Source: Arthrobacter sp. UM1
GTDB taxonomy: Bacteria; Actinomycetota; Actinomycetes; Actinomycetales; Micrococcaceae
DNA: 64,000 nucleotides
Assembly (NCBI RefSeq): GCF_020483305.1
Contig: NZ_JACWAB010000001.1
Span: 620,001-684,000, forward strand
Direction: 5' to 3'
Part shown: one piece after another, positions 16,052 through 24,808 of the stretch
Position numbering within the stretch: the stretch's first letter is position 1
How the letters are laid out: each line of letters opens with the position of its first letter
Translations under genes and position numbers: made by a program
Notes under the pieces: model-generated
The model's database searches: none
Told to the model about the DNA's origin: nothing
The model's input: the letters and a program-made list of their open reading frames with translations, nothing else

Positions 16052-19000
16052 CTACTCGACGACGACGATGAGGTCGCCGCCCTGCACCTGCGAGACGCCC
16101 TCCAGCGCGACGCGGGAGACGGTGCCGCCCGTCGGGCTCGTGATCGAGGCCTCCATCTTCATCGCCTCGATCGTGGCCACGGCCTGGCCCGCCTCCACTG
16201 TGTCGCCCTCGGAGACCGTCACGGTGACGGCCCCGGCGAACGGCGCGGCCACGTGGCCCGGGTTCGACGAGTCCGCCTTCTCCGCGGCCTTGACCGTGGA
16301 CTCGACGGAGCGGTCGCGGACCGTGACCGTGCGCTGCTGGCCGTTGAGGGTGCAGATGACGTTCCGCATGCCCTTCTCGTCCGGCTCCCCCACGGCCTCG
16401 AGGGTGGCGATGAGGTCCACGCCCTTGGACAGGCGCACGATGTGCTCCTCGCCGGTCTGGAGGCCGTAGAGGTAGTCGCGGCTCGACAGGACGGAGAGGT
16501 CCCCGTACTGCTCTCGGGCCTCGTCGAAGTCCTTGGTCGGCCCCGGGAAGAGGAGGCGGTTCAGCATGTCGCGGCGCTCCTCGGACGAGCCGTGCAGCGC
16601 CTTCTTCTCCTCGTCCGTGAGCTTCTTGTCCGTGGCGAGCTTGACGTTGCGGCCCTCCAGCGCCTTGGAGCGGAAGGGCTCCGGCCAGCCGCCGGGCGGG
16701 TCGCCGAGCTCGCCGGAGAGGAAGGAGATGACGGAGTCCGGGATGTCGAACCGCTGCGGGTCCGCCTCGAACTCGGCCGGGTCCGTCTTCTGGCCCACGA
16801 GCTGGAGGGCGAGATCGCCCACCACCTTCGAGGAGGGCGTCACCTTGACCAGGTGGCCGAGGATCCGGTCCGCCGCGGCGTACATGTCCTCGATCTCCTC
16901 GAACTGCTCCCCCAGCCCCAGCGCGAGCGCCTGCTGGCGGAGGTTCGAGAGCTGGCCGCCTGGGATCTCGTGCTGGTACACGCGGCCCGTGGGCCCGGCG
17001 AGCCCGGACTCGAACGGCGCGTACAGCTTGCGCACGGCCTCCCAGTACGGCTCGAGGGCGTCCACCTTGTCGAGGCTCATCCCCGTGTCCCGCTCCGTGT
17101 GGACGAGCGCGGCCACGAGGGCGGACATGCTCGGCTGGCTCGTCGTGCCCGCGAGCGAGGCGCTCGCGACGTCGACGGCGTCCACGCCGGCCTCGACCGC
17201 CGAGAGCAGCGTGGCCAGCTGGCCGCCCGCCGTGTCGTGGGTGTGGAGGTGGACCGGGAGATCGAACCGCTCGCGCAGCGCGCGGACGAGCTTGGCCGCG
17301 GCCGCCGGCCGGAGCAGGCCCGCCATGTCCTTGATCGCGAGGACGTGCGCGCCCGCGGCCACGATGCGGTCCGCGAGCTCGAGGTAGTAGTCGAGGGTGT
17401 AGAGGTCCTCGCTCGGATCGAGCAGGTCGCCCGTGTAGCAGAGCGCCACCTCGGCGACCGCCGTCCCGGTCTCGCGCACGGCCCGGATGGCGGGCTCCAT
17501 CTGAGAGACGTCGTTGAGGGCGTCGAAGATGCGGAAGACGTCCACACCCGTGGCCGCGGCCTCCTGGACGAACGCCTCGGTGACCTCGACCGGGTAGGGC
17601 GTGTAGCCCACCGTGTTGCGGCCGCGCAGCAGCATCTGGATGCAGATGTTCGGCATCGCCTCGCGGAGCTTGGCCAGACGGTCCCACGGGTCCTCGCCGA
17701 GGAACCGCAGCGCGACGTCGTAGGTGGCGCCTCCCCAGGCCTCCACGGAGAGGAGCTCGGGGGTGAGGCGGGCGACGGCGGGGGCGGCCGCCACGAGGTC
17801 GTTCGTGCGCACGCGCGTGGCCAGGAGGGACTGGTGGGCGTCGCGGAACGTCGTGTCCGTCACGGCCACGGCCGTCTGCTCCCGCAGGTGCTTCGCGAAG
17901 CCCTCCGGGCCCAGCTCGTCGAGTCGCTGCTTGGAGCCGGCAGGGGCCTCCCCCTCGAGCTCCGGGAGCTTGTCGGCGGGGTCGATCGAGAGGCTCGGCT
18001 CTCCGTTGGGCTGGTTCACCGCGACGTCGGCGAGCCACGTGAGGATCTTGGTTCCCCGGTCCGCGGACCGGCGGGCGTTGAGCAGCTCCGGACGCTCGTC
18101 GATGAAGCTCGTCGCCACGTTGCCGGCGAGGAACTCGTCGTCGTCGAGCACCGCCTGGAGGAACTGGATGTTCGTGGAGACGCCGCGGATGCGGAACTCG
18201 GCCAGGGCGCGGCGGGCGCGCAGGACGGCCGCGCCGAACGTGCGGCCGCGGCACGTCAGCTTGACGAGCATGGAGTCGAAGTGGGGGCTGACCTCGGCGC
18301 CCGTGTAGACGGTTCCGCCGTCGAGCCGGACGCCCGCGCCGCCCGCGGAGCGGTAGCCGGTGATGCGTCCGACGTCGGGCCGGAAGCCGTTGGTGGGATC
18401 CTCCGTGGTGATGCGGCACTGGAGCGCAGCGCCCTTGAGGTGGATGGAGTCCTGGGTGAGGCCCATCTCGGAGAGGGTCTCCCCCGCCGCGATGCGCATC
18501 TGGGACTGGACGAGGTCCACGTCCGTGATCTCCTCGGTCACGGTGTGCTCGACCTGGATGCGGGGGTTCATCTCGATGAAGACGTGCTGGCCCGCGCGCT
18601 CTCCCACCGTGTCGACGAGGAACTCGACCGTGCCGGCATTCGCGTAGCCGAGCGCCTTGGCGAACGCGACGGCGTCCTTGTAGAGGGCCTGGCGGATGTC
18701 CTCGTCCAGGTTCGGGGCCGGAGCGATCTCGACGACCTTCTGGTGGCGGCGCTGCAGAGAGCAGTCGCGCTCGAAGAGGTGGACCGTCTCCCCGTGCTCG
18801 TCCGCGAGGACCTGGACCTCGATGTGCCGCGGCCGCAGGACGGCCTGCTCGAGGAAGACGGTGGCGTCGCCGAACGCCGTGTCCGCCTCGCGCATCGCAG
18901 CGGCGAGGGCGTCCGGGAGCTCCTCCCGCGTGTCGACGCGCCGCATGCCGCGGCCGCCTCCGCCCGCCACGGCCTTGACGAAGATCGGGAAGCCGATCTC

Positions 19001-19447
19001 GTCCGCCTCGGCGAGGAGCTTCTCCTGGTCGTCCGAGGGCTCGGTGGACTTCAGGGTCGGGATGCCGGCCTTCCGCGCCGCCTCGAGGGCGTGGACCTTG
19101 TGACCGGCGAGCTCGAGGATGTCCGCTGCGGGGCCGATGAACTTGATGCCGTTCTCCGCTGCGGCGCGGGCGAGGCGCGGATTCTCGGAGAGGAAGCCGT
19201 AGCCCGGGTAGATCGCGTCGCAGCCCGACTCCTTGGCCACGCGGATGATCTCGTCCACGTCGAGGTAGGCGCGGACGGGATGACCCTCCTCGCCGATCTG
19301 GTAGGCCTCGTCCGCCTTCTGGCGGTGGATCGAGTTGCGGTCCTCGTAGGGGAAGACGGCCACGGTCTTGGCCCCCAGCTCGACCGCGGCCCGGAAGGCC
19401 CGGATGGCGATCTCGCCGCGGTTGGCGACCAGGATCTTCTGGAACAT
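16052..19447 (-). CDS. pyc: Pyruvate carboxylase
   Basis: A 1131-residue single-chain pyruvate carboxylase. The order is an ATP-grasp biotin carboxylase domain (from KILVANRGEIAIR at 4-16, about 1-455), an HMGL-like carboxyltransferase domain with DTTFRDAHQSLLATR, a conserved linker domain, and a C-terminal biotinyl domain with EAMKMEA (biotinyl Lys1097). It carboxylates pyruvate to oxaloacetate and refills the TCA cycle, which fits the acetate and propionate genes further along. The start ATG has AGAGGAG five bases upstream; the frame is open further upstream without similarity. The 265-base gap to the divergent ParA gene holds both promoters; no other element was recognised. Confidence 0.97.
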   Translation of the reverse strand: MFQKILVANRGEIAIRAFRAAVELGAKTVAVFPYEDRNSIHRQKADEAYQIGEEGHPVRAYLDVDEIIRVAKESGCDAIYPGYGFLSENPRLARAAAENGIKFIGPAADILELAGHKVHALEAARKAGIPTLKSTEPSDDQEKLLAEADEIGFPIFVKAVAGGGGRGMRRVDTREELPDALAAAMREADTAFGDATVFLEQAVLRPRHIEVQVLADEHGETVHLFERDCSLQRRHQKVVEIAPAPNLDEDIRQALYKDAVAFAKALGYANAGTVEFLVDTVGERAGQHVFIEMNPRIQVEHTVTEEITDVDLVQSQMRIAAGETLSEMGLTQDSIHLKGAALQCRITTEDPTNGFRPDVGRITGYRSAGGAGVRLDGGTVYTGAEVSPHFDSMLVKLTCRGRTFGAAVLRARRALAEFRIRGVSTNIQFLQAVLDDDEFLAGNVATSFIDERPELLNARRSADRGTKILTWLADVAVNQPNGEPSLSIDPADKLPELEGEAPAGSKQRLDELGPEGFAKHLREQTAVAVTDTTFRDAHQSLLATRVRTNDLVAAAPAVARLTPELLSVEAWGGATYDVALRFLGEDPWDRLAKLREAMPNICIQMLLRGRNTVGYTPYPVEVTEAFVQEAAATGVDVFRIFDALNDVSQMEPAIRAVRETGTAVAEVALCYTGDLLDPSEDLYTLDYYLELADRIVAAGAHVLAIKDMAGLLRPAAAAKLVRALRERFDLPVHLHTHDTAGGQLATLLSAVEAGVDAVDVASASLAGTTSQPSMSALVAALVHTERDTGMSLDKVDALEPYWEAVRKLYAPFESGLAGPTGRVYQHEIPGGQLSNLRQQALALGLGEQFEEIEDMYAAADRILGHLVKVTPSSKVVGDLALQLVGQKTDPAEFEADPQRFDIPDSVISFLSGELGDPPGGWPEPFRSKALEGRNVKLATDKKLTDEEKKALHGSSEERRDMLNRLLFPGPTKDFDEAREQYGDLSVLSSRDYLYGLQTGEEHIVRLSKGVDLIATLEAVGEPDEKGMRNVICTLNGQQRTVTVRDRSVESTVKAAEKADSSNPGHVAAPFAGAVTVTVSEGDTVEAGQAVATIEAMKMEASITSPTGGTVSRVALEGVSQVQGGDLIVVVE

Positions 19448-19712
19448 CGTGCTCCTCTGCTCGGCAGGTTCGACACCGTGTGGAATCGTCCGGCTCCCCA
19501 TGCCGAGACGGCACGGCCCAGAGGCACCACAGCGTTGTTGGATACGCCACATCCTCTCAGATTTGCCGGTGCTCTGCGGACGACCCGCCGGAACGGCGGT
19601 CCGTGGACTGACCACACGGCGCGGAGGTTCCGCTCTGGCGGCCGCGGGGACCTATGCTGGAAGGGGTCTGCCGTAGAGGAGAACGAGCAGCGCAGACGGA
19701 CTGGAGGCACCC

Positions 19713-20516
19713 GTGCACATCGTGAGCATCAGCAGCCTGAAGGGCGGCGTCGGCAAGACCTCCGTCACCTCCGGCCTCGCCTCCGCGGCCCTCGAGGCCG
19801 GTCTGCGGACCCTCGTCGTCGACCTCGACCCCCACGCCGATCTCTCCACCGCCCTCGGCCTGCCGGCCCGGCGCGAGTCCTCGATCGGCGACCTGCTGAA
19901 GCGCCCGAAGCGCGCCGTGCCCGCCGACCACGTGCGCTCGTCCTCCTGGACGGCGCTCGCGAGCCGCGCCGGGGCCCAGGACCGCCCCTATCGGCTGGAC
20001 GTGCTCGGCGGCTCGGCCGTCTCCGGCGTCTACGACCGCCCGGACCTCTCCCGGCGAGACCTCCGCCGCCTCGAGACCGTCCTGGAGCGCGCCGAGGGGT
20101 ACGACCTCGCGCTCATCGACTGCCCGCCGTCCTTCTCCGGGCTCACCCGGATGGCCTGGACCACGAGCGACGACGTGGTGCTCGTCGCCGAGCCGGGCCT
20201 CTTCTCCGTGGCGGGCACCGAGCGGACGCTGCGCGCTCTGCGCCTCTTCTCCCGGGAGTACGCCCCTGGCCTGGTGGGCCGGTACGTCGTGGCCAACCGC
20301 GTGCGGGAGGACTTCTCGGAGCACGCCTACCGCATCGGGGAGATGCGGGAGATGTTCGGGGACGCCCTCCTGGAGACCGTGCTGCCGGAGTACCACGAAT
20401 GGCAGCAGATCCAGGGCGCCGCGTATCCCGTCCACCAGTGGCCCACGGCGGGCGCCCGTGAAGCGGCTCAGCGCTTCGACACGCTGCTGGCGGAGATCCG
20501 CCGAAATCAGGCCTAG
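19713..20516 (+). CDS. Orphan ParA/MinD-family ATPase
   Basis: A 267-residue protein beginning with a GTG codon preceded by GGAGG at a good distance. The deviant Walker A motif SSLKGGVGKTS (7-17), Walker A' VVDLDPHAD and Walker B LIDCPPSF are intact. No parB gene or obvious parS site is adjacent, so this is an orphan, distinct from the ParA beside scpA at 33047. Members of this superfamily position protein or DNA cargo; a cargo cannot be named from sequence. It faces the two MerR regulators and GarA, which are on the opposite strand, so any link is by position only. Confidence 0.88.
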   Translation: MHIVSISSLKGGVGKTSVTSGLASAALEAGLRTLVVDLDPHADLSTALGLPARRESSIGDLLKRPKRAVPADHVRSSSWTALASRAGAQDRPYRLDVLGGSAVSGVYDRPDLSRRDLRRLETVLERAEGYDLALIDCPPSFSGLTRMAWTTSDDVVLVAEPGLFSVAGTERTLRALRLFSREYAPGLVGRYVVANRVREDFSEHAYRIGEMREMFGDALLETVLPEYHEWQQIQGAAYPVHQWPTAGAREAAQRFDTLLAEIRRNQA

Positions 20517-20609
20517 ACCGGTCTAGGTCAAACGAGTGGGCGCTCCGTCTGATTCAGACTCGCACTCTGCTCTGCTGCGGCTCTGAACAGCCGGCCACGC
20601 GAGCGCGCG

Positions 20610-21200
20610 TCAGGAGATCTTGCGCGCCCGGCGGCGGCTGAGCTCGTTCTCCGGGTGCATCGCCGCCGCGAGCTCCTCGTCCCGGGCGGACTCCGAGGGC
20701 AACTCTGCCAGCGTGCCCTCGACCTCGCGCCACACGCGGCCCACGGCGATGCCGAAGACTCCCTGGCCGCCCTGGACGAGGTCCACGACCTCGTCCGCGG
20801 AGGTGCACTCGTACACCGAGGCGCCGTCGCTCATGAGGGTGATCTGGGCGAGGTCCTGGACGCCGCGCTCCCGAAGGTGCTCCACCGCCGAGCGGATCTG
20901 CTGCAGGGAGACGCCCGTGTCCAGGAGGCGCTTGACCACCTTGAGCACGAGGATGTCCCGGAAGCTGTAGAGGCGCTGCGTGCCGGAGCCGTGGGCGTTG
21001 CGCACGCCGGGCTCCACGAGGCCGGTGCGGGCCCAGTAGTCCAGCTGACGGTAGGTGATGCCGGCGGCCTTGCACGCGGCAGGGCCGCGGTAGCCGAGCT
21101 CCTCGTCCGGCTGGCCGACGGCGTCCGAGAAGAGGACGCCCTGGGAGCCGTAGGGCACAGGCTGTCCTGGCAGCGGCGCGATGCGGCTGTCCTCGATCAC
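20610..21200 (-). CDS. MerR-family regulator, Rv1830/McdR-like
   Basis: A 196-residue regulator. The GTG start is chosen because AGGAGG lies six bases upstream; an open frame continues further upstream without similarity. The N-terminal MerR helix-turn-helix is at about residues 38-105 (ITYRQLDYWARTGLVEP and VVKRLLDTGVSLQQIR), preceded by the GYRGPAACKAAGI segment typical of the Rv1830 group. A C-terminal domain of about 80 residues is likely for dimerisation or sensing. In mycobacteria the homologue affects division and growth. It lies downstream of the FtsR-like MerR gene and garA, but the DUF151 nuclease gene often found between them is absent. Confidence 0.86.
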   Translation of the reverse strand: MIEDSRIAPLPGQPVPYGSQGVLFSDAVGQPDEELGYRGPAACKAAGITYRQLDYWARTGLVEPGVRNAHGSGTQRLYSFRDILVLKVVKRLLDTGVSLQQIRSAVEHLRERGVQDLAQITLMSDGASVYECTSADEVVDLVQGGQGVFGIAVGRVWREVEGTLAELPSESARDEELAAAMHPENELSRRRARKIS

Positions 21201-21344
21201 GGTGTCCTCCTGTGGATCCTGCGGGCGGCCCCGCGGTCTCGCGGCCGGGTGGCCCTGACTGAGAATAAGAATGCCACGGGCCCCGGGCAACGCTCCGACG
21301 GCGTCATTGCGGGCGTGTTGTCAGAGGCCGTGCTATAGGACCGC

Positions 21345-22085
21345 TCAGGAGCGGCGGTCGAGGACATCGAGGTGCGAGCGCACCAGCGACTGGTTCAGAC
21401 GGACGCAGATCTCACCGAGCTCCCGGGCCATCTCCATCCGCCGGGACTGCGTGTCCCCGTCACGGCGGGCCGCCGTGGGGGCGATGGCGCGCTCCACGAG
21501 CTCCATCTGCCGGTCTGCCGCGCCCTTGAGCATCCGGGCGTAGCGCGCGTCGAGCCCGAAGCGCGCGAGCTGCATGCACGAGGTGACGATCTCCACGTCC
21601 GTCTCCGTGAAGCCGCGCTGCTTGCGCTCGATGAGCCCGTAGGACATGAGCTCCTGGAGGCTGCGCTCCGTGGCTCCCGTGGCCTTGGCCAGTTCGGAGA
21701 GCTTCATGCTGCGCGACGCGGACTGCTGCGCGTCCGAGACGAGGCGCGGCGAGGCAACGGGGGCCGCGCCCGCGAAGTCCTCGGGACGCTCGCCCCGGTC
21801 CACCGCGTCCAGGTAGTCCTTGATGACCTTCAGGGGCAGGTACTGGTCACGCTGGAGGGCGAGGATGAAGCGCAGGCGCTCTACATCAGGTCCGGTGTAC
21901 TTGCGGTAGCCGGCGGGGGTGCGCTGCGGGGTGATGAGCCCCTTGTCCTCGAGGAAGCGGATCTTGGAGGCGCTCACCTGAGGGAATTCTCCGACGAGCT
22001 CTGCCAGGACCTCTCCGATGTTGAGCACCCCGGCGCGCGACGAGGACACCGCCTGGGGCGCAGTGCGACGTGCGGGAGAGGCCAT
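21345..22085 (-). CDS. ftsR: MerR-family regulator, FtsR/Rv1828-like
   Basis: A 246-residue MerR-type protein. The helix-turn-helix region includes LNIGEVLAELVGEFPQVSASKIRFLEDKGLI in pieces (21-51), then YRKYTGPDVERLRFI and LPLKVIKDYLD. A second helical domain (about 125-240) carries AKATGATERSLQELMSYGLI, itself HTH-like. This two-domain form matches Corynebacterium FtsR (homologous to Rv1828), which activates ftsZ transcription. It follows garA by 68 bases on the same strand, the conserved pairing. AAGGGAA upstream serves as ribosome-binding site. The gene symbol is by homology and context. Confidence 0.85.
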   Translation of the reverse strand: MASPARRTAPQAVSSSRAGVLNIGEVLAELVGEFPQVSASKIRFLEDKGLITPQRTPAGYRKYTGPDVERLRFILALQRDQYLPLKVIKDYLDAVDRGERPEDFAGAAPVASPRLVSDAQQSASRSMKLSELAKATGATERSLQELMSYGLIERKQRGFTETDVEIVTSCMQLARFGLDARYARMLKGAADRQMELVERAIAPTAARRDGDTQSRRMEMARELGEICVRLNQSLVRSHLDVLDRRS

Positions 22086-22153
22086 GGGATTCCCTTCAGC
22101 TTGCTGGAAAAAGCCTCATCCGGTGGATGGGCTCTTCACAGTATGACCCAAGG

Positions 22154-22636
22154 TCAGGCCGAAGGGGAAGCGAGGAACGTCAGACGGAACTTCCCGACCT
22201 GCACTTCCATGCCGTTCTTGAGCGTCAGAGAGTCCACTCGGTCGTGGTTCACATAGGTGCCGTTGAGGCTCCCCTTGTCCACCGCCTCGAAGGAGTGGCC
22301 GTGCCGGCGGAACTCCAGATGGCGGCGGGAGACGGTGACGTCGTCGAGGAAGATGTCCGCGTCCGGGTGGCGGCCGACCGTGGTCACGTCCGTGTCCAGG
22401 AGGAACCGGGCCCCCGCGTTCGGCCCCGAGAAGGCGATGAGCAGGGCGGAGTCACCGGGCAGCGCCGCGACAGCGGCCTCTTCTTCTGCGGTGAGGGACC
22501 GGGAGGCGCCGTGCGAGAGGACCTGCGGGATGGAGATCGTCGTGGTCGCCAGCGAGGGCTCGCCGTTGCGGGCACCGCCCTCAGCCGACCCCGAGGACAG
22601 CGTGTTGTTCTCCGATGGAGTGCCGTTCTGCGACAT
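22154..22636 (-). CDS. garA: FHA-domain regulator GarA/OdhI-like
   Basis: A 160-residue protein with a C-terminal FHA domain (about 64-155) showing the phosphothreonine-binding hallmarks TVGRHPDADIFL (88-99), VSRRHLEF and GSLNGTYVN. GarA/OdhI proteins bind and inhibit 2-oxoglutarate dehydrogenase and tune glutamate metabolism, with release controlled by phosphorylation of an N-terminal ETTS motif by Ser/Thr kinases. Here the equivalent N-terminal region reads ATTTISIPQ (about 30-38): threonines are present but the canonical ETTS is not, so the switch site may differ. It heads the garA-ftsR-mcdR series on the minus strand. Confidence 0.87.
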   Translation of the reverse strand: MSQNGTPSENNTLSSGSAEGGARNGEPSLATTTISIPQVLSHGASRSLTAEEEAAVAALPGDSALLIAFSGPNAGARFLLDTDVTTVGRHPDADIFLDDVTVSRRHLEFRRHGHSFEAVDKGSLNGTYVNHDRVDSLTLKNGMEVQVGKFRLTFLASPSA

Positions 22637-22797
22637 CGTCTCGCTCGCTCTCTACGCGGTGGTGTCATCACGTGTGCTTTGGCCAATTGTAGCGACACCG
22701 CGGGCTTCTTCGGGGCATGGCCCGCGGCGCGTCTCGCGACCAATGCGCGGTCGCCTCCCCCATACCCATAGACAGGACCCTGGAAGAGAATGGAGGC

Positions 22798-23901
22798 ATG
22801 ACGCCCTTCGAGAACGGGACCCCGACGCCGGCCGGCGACCTTGTGGCGCTCACCGGCGGCACGGGCTTCATCGCGGGCTTTCTCATCTCCTCCCTCTTGG
22901 ACGCCGGCTGGAGGGTCCGAGCGTCCGTGCAGGCTCCGGAGGACCGCCCCGAGGTGGTGGACACCGTGCTCCGCCACGGCTCTGACCCCTCCCGCCTCGA
23001 GCTCGTCGAGGCCCGGCTCGAGGCAGACCGCGGGTGGGACGCGCTCATGGACGGGGCGCGCTACGCCCACCACGTGGCCTCGCCGCTCCCCTTGCGCATG
23101 CCCCGCTCGCCCGAGGCGCTCGTGCGCCCGGCCGTGGACGGCACCCGGCGCGTGCTTGCCGCAGCGGCCCGGGCCGGAGTGGAGCGCGTGGTGCTCACGT
23201 CCTCATCGGCCGCCATCGCGTACGGGCACCGCCCCCAGCGGGGCACGCTCGAGTCCCCCTTCACCGAAGAGGACTGGACGTTCCTCGACGGAAGCGACGT
23301 CAACGCCTACGTGGCCTCGAAGGCGCTGGCCGAGCGGGAGGCATGGCGGTTCGCCTCGGAGCACCCGGGCTCCCCGGAGCTGTCCGTCGTCAACCCCGTG
23401 GCCGTCGTGGGGCCGGTGCTCGGACGGAGGCTCTCGAGCTCGACCGCGGTGGTCAACCGCATGCTCTCCGGCCACACGACGTTCTGGCCGCGCGTGTCCC
23501 TCAACATCGTCGATGTCAGGGACGTGGCCGAGCTCCACATGCTCGCCATGACGGCGCCCGCGGCAGCCCGGCAGCGCTTCATCGCGGCGGCGGGCGACCC
23601 CGTCTCCTTCGAGGAGATCGCGGCGGTGATCCGGCAGCTGCCGGAGTTCGAGGGCCGGATCGGGGTCCGGCAGCTGCCCGACAGCCTCGTGGTGGCGGCT
23701 GGCTCGGTCTTCCCCTCCGTAAGCGGGCTCGCCTCGACGCTCGGGCGGCGGAAGCACCTCTCACACGCCAAGGCCCAGGACCTCCTGGGCTTCGCGCCGC
23801 GGTCCGTCGAGGAGGCGGTCTCCGACTGCGCCCGCTCGCTCCTCGCCGCGAGGGCGGCGGGCCGCATCCCGGCCCGGAGCTCGCTGCTGCGGCGGAGCTG
23901 A
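22798..23901 (+). CDS. NAD(P)-dependent reductase/epimerase, dihydroflavonol-reductase-like
   Basis: A 367-residue extended short-chain dehydrogenase. The Rossmann motif TGGTGFIAG is at 19-27; the catalytic YxxxK is in NAYVASKALAE (about 168-178) with the Ser in TSSSAAIAYG. The sequence resembles the dihydroflavonol-4-reductase/aldehyde-reductase branch. The substrate is unknown. The chosen ATG has GGAGG only one base before it, an unusually tight spacing; no better in-frame start is visible, since the upstream frame lacks similarity. The 161-base gap to garA must hold both divergent promoters. Confidence 0.8.
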   Translation: MTPFENGTPTPAGDLVALTGGTGFIAGFLISSLLDAGWRVRASVQAPEDRPEVVDTVLRHGSDPSRLELVEARLEADRGWDALMDGARYAHHVASPLPLRMPRSPEALVRPAVDGTRRVLAAAARAGVERVVLTSSSAAIAYGHRPQRGTLESPFTEEDWTFLDGSDVNAYVASKALAEREAWRFASEHPGSPELSVVNPVAVVGPVLGRRLSSSTAVVNRMLSGHTTFWPRVSLNIVDVRDVAELHMLAMTAPAAARQRFIAAAGDPVSFEEIAAVIRQLPEFEGRIGVRQLPDSLVVAAGSVFPSVSGLASTLGRRKHLSHAKAQDLLGFAPRSVEEAVSDCARSLLAARAAGRIPARSSLLRRS

Positions 23902-23919
23902 GGGAAGCCCCGGACGCAG

Positions 23920-23952
23920 AAAAGCCCCGGCGAGAGGTGCTCTCGCCGGGGC
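23920..23952 (-). terminator. Rho-independent terminator of the tRNA-Pro gene
   Basis: Read on the minus strand, a perfect 13-base stem (23952-23940 with 23936-23924), three-base loop, then TTTT. It lies six bases beyond the tRNA 3' end and also downstream of the convergent reductase gene. Confidence 0.85.
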
Positions 23953-23957
23953 GGACG

Positions 23958-24031
23958 TCGGGCTGACAGGATTTGAACCTGCGACCCCATGACCCCCAGT
24001 CATGTGCGCTACCAAGCTGCGCCACAGCCCG
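23958..24031 (-). tRNA. tRNA-Pro (anticodon GGG)
   Basis: A 74-base cloverleaf reads 5'-CGGGCTGTGGCGCAG... with the anticodon loop CTGGGGG (anticodon GGG), the T-loop GGTTCAAATCC and the acceptor end CAGCCCG plus discriminator A. The acceptor stem pairs in all seven positions. CCA is not encoded. A clear hairpin-T4 terminator follows. Confidence 0.97.
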
Positions 24032-24122
24032 TCCGCTGCTCGAGCCCTGCAGGCCCGGACAACTCATCCAGACTACCCTATGAAGGCCCCGCCCGTGAAT
24101 TCACAGGCCGTGCGCGTGGCGC

Positions 24123-24716
24123 TCAGAGCCCCTGGAGGAGGGCGTCGACGCTGCCCAGGAAGGCCTCCTCGCCCTCCCCTGAGAGCGCCCTCCGGAGAAT
24201 GTAGCCCTGGCAGAGCGCGACGACGGCCGGCGCAAGCCGCCGTCCCCGCTCCCGGCTCGCCGCCTCGTCCAGACCGCGCTCCTGCCTCAGCCAGGCGGCG
24301 AGGTACTCCCCCATCCGCTCGACGAGCCCCCGGAGGATTCCCGTGGAGAGCTCGCGGAAGCGGTCTTCGGACACGGCCTCGCCCCAGATCTGCAGGAGGA
24401 GCCCCGTGTCCATGAGCTCCGCAGGGATGGACGCGACGAACCGCCGCACGCCCTCGGCTGGAGCAGGAACCGGATCAGACTCGGCGAGCTCGCGCAGCGC
24501 ACCGAGTCGGTTGCGGAAGATCGACTCCGCGACGGCGTGCTCCAGGCTGTCCTTCGTGGGGAAGTACGTGTAGATGGCTCCCGCCGAGAGGCCAGATGCC
24601 TTGATGATCCGCGCCATCGAGGCGCCGCGGAAGCCGTGTTCCGCGAACGTGGCCATGGCTGCGGAGAGGATCCTGGACCGCTGCTCCTCGCGCCGCTCCT
24701 CGGTGATCTTCGGCAC
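24123..24716 (-). CDS. TetR-family repressor
   Basis: A 197-residue regulator. The N-terminal TetR helix-turn-helix spans about residues 8-52 (SRILSAAMATFAEHGFRGAS and IIKASGLSAGAIYTYF). The C-terminal ligand domain is divergent and gives no ligand. The GTG start is chosen because GGGGAGGAAGA directly precedes it. It is divergent from a membrane protein gene at 24809, and palindromic sequences lie between them, so it most likely represses that gene and itself. Confidence 0.9.
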   Translation of the reverse strand: MPKITEERREEQRSRILSAAMATFAEHGFRGASMARIIKASGLSAGAIYTYFPTKDSLEHAVAESIFRNRLGALRELAESDPVPAPAEGVRRFVASIPAELMDTGLLLQIWGEAVSEDRFRELSTGILRGLVERMGEYLAAWLRQERGLDEAASRERGRRLAPAVVALCQGYILRRALSGEGEEAFLGSVDALLQGL

Positions 24717-24730
24717 TCTTCCTCCCCTCA

Positions 24731-24794
24731 GAGAATGGACGTTCTTGTTCTCCAGGGTACAAGGGTGCACCATAGAGAACGCATATTCGTTTTC
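24731..24794. promoter_or_regulatory. Candidate TetR operators in the divergent promoter region
   Basis: GAGAACGCATATTCGTTTTC (24775-24794) is a near-perfect palindrome (GAGAACG/CGTTTTC arms around ATAT). A second, looser one has GAGAA (24731-24735) and TTCTC (24748-24752) arms. Both lie between the tetR start (24716) and the membrane protein start (24809). The gap is also clearly richer in A+T than its surroundings. Confidence 0.6.
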
Positions 24795-24808
24795 GAGGAG
24801 TGATCCCC

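Noticed and set aside
15884-20461. A very long plus-strand open frame (about 1500 codons) opposite pyc
   Set aside because: It is the complement of a strongly conserved pyruvate carboxylase gene. High third-position G+C on the real strand leaves the opposite frame open, and its translation is low-complexity Arg/Gly/Val/Leu with no family resemblance.
19713-20516. parABS partition locus at the orphan ParA
   Set aside because: No parB gene and no parS-like palindrome was seen next to it; the protein is annotated only as an orphan ParA-type ATPase.
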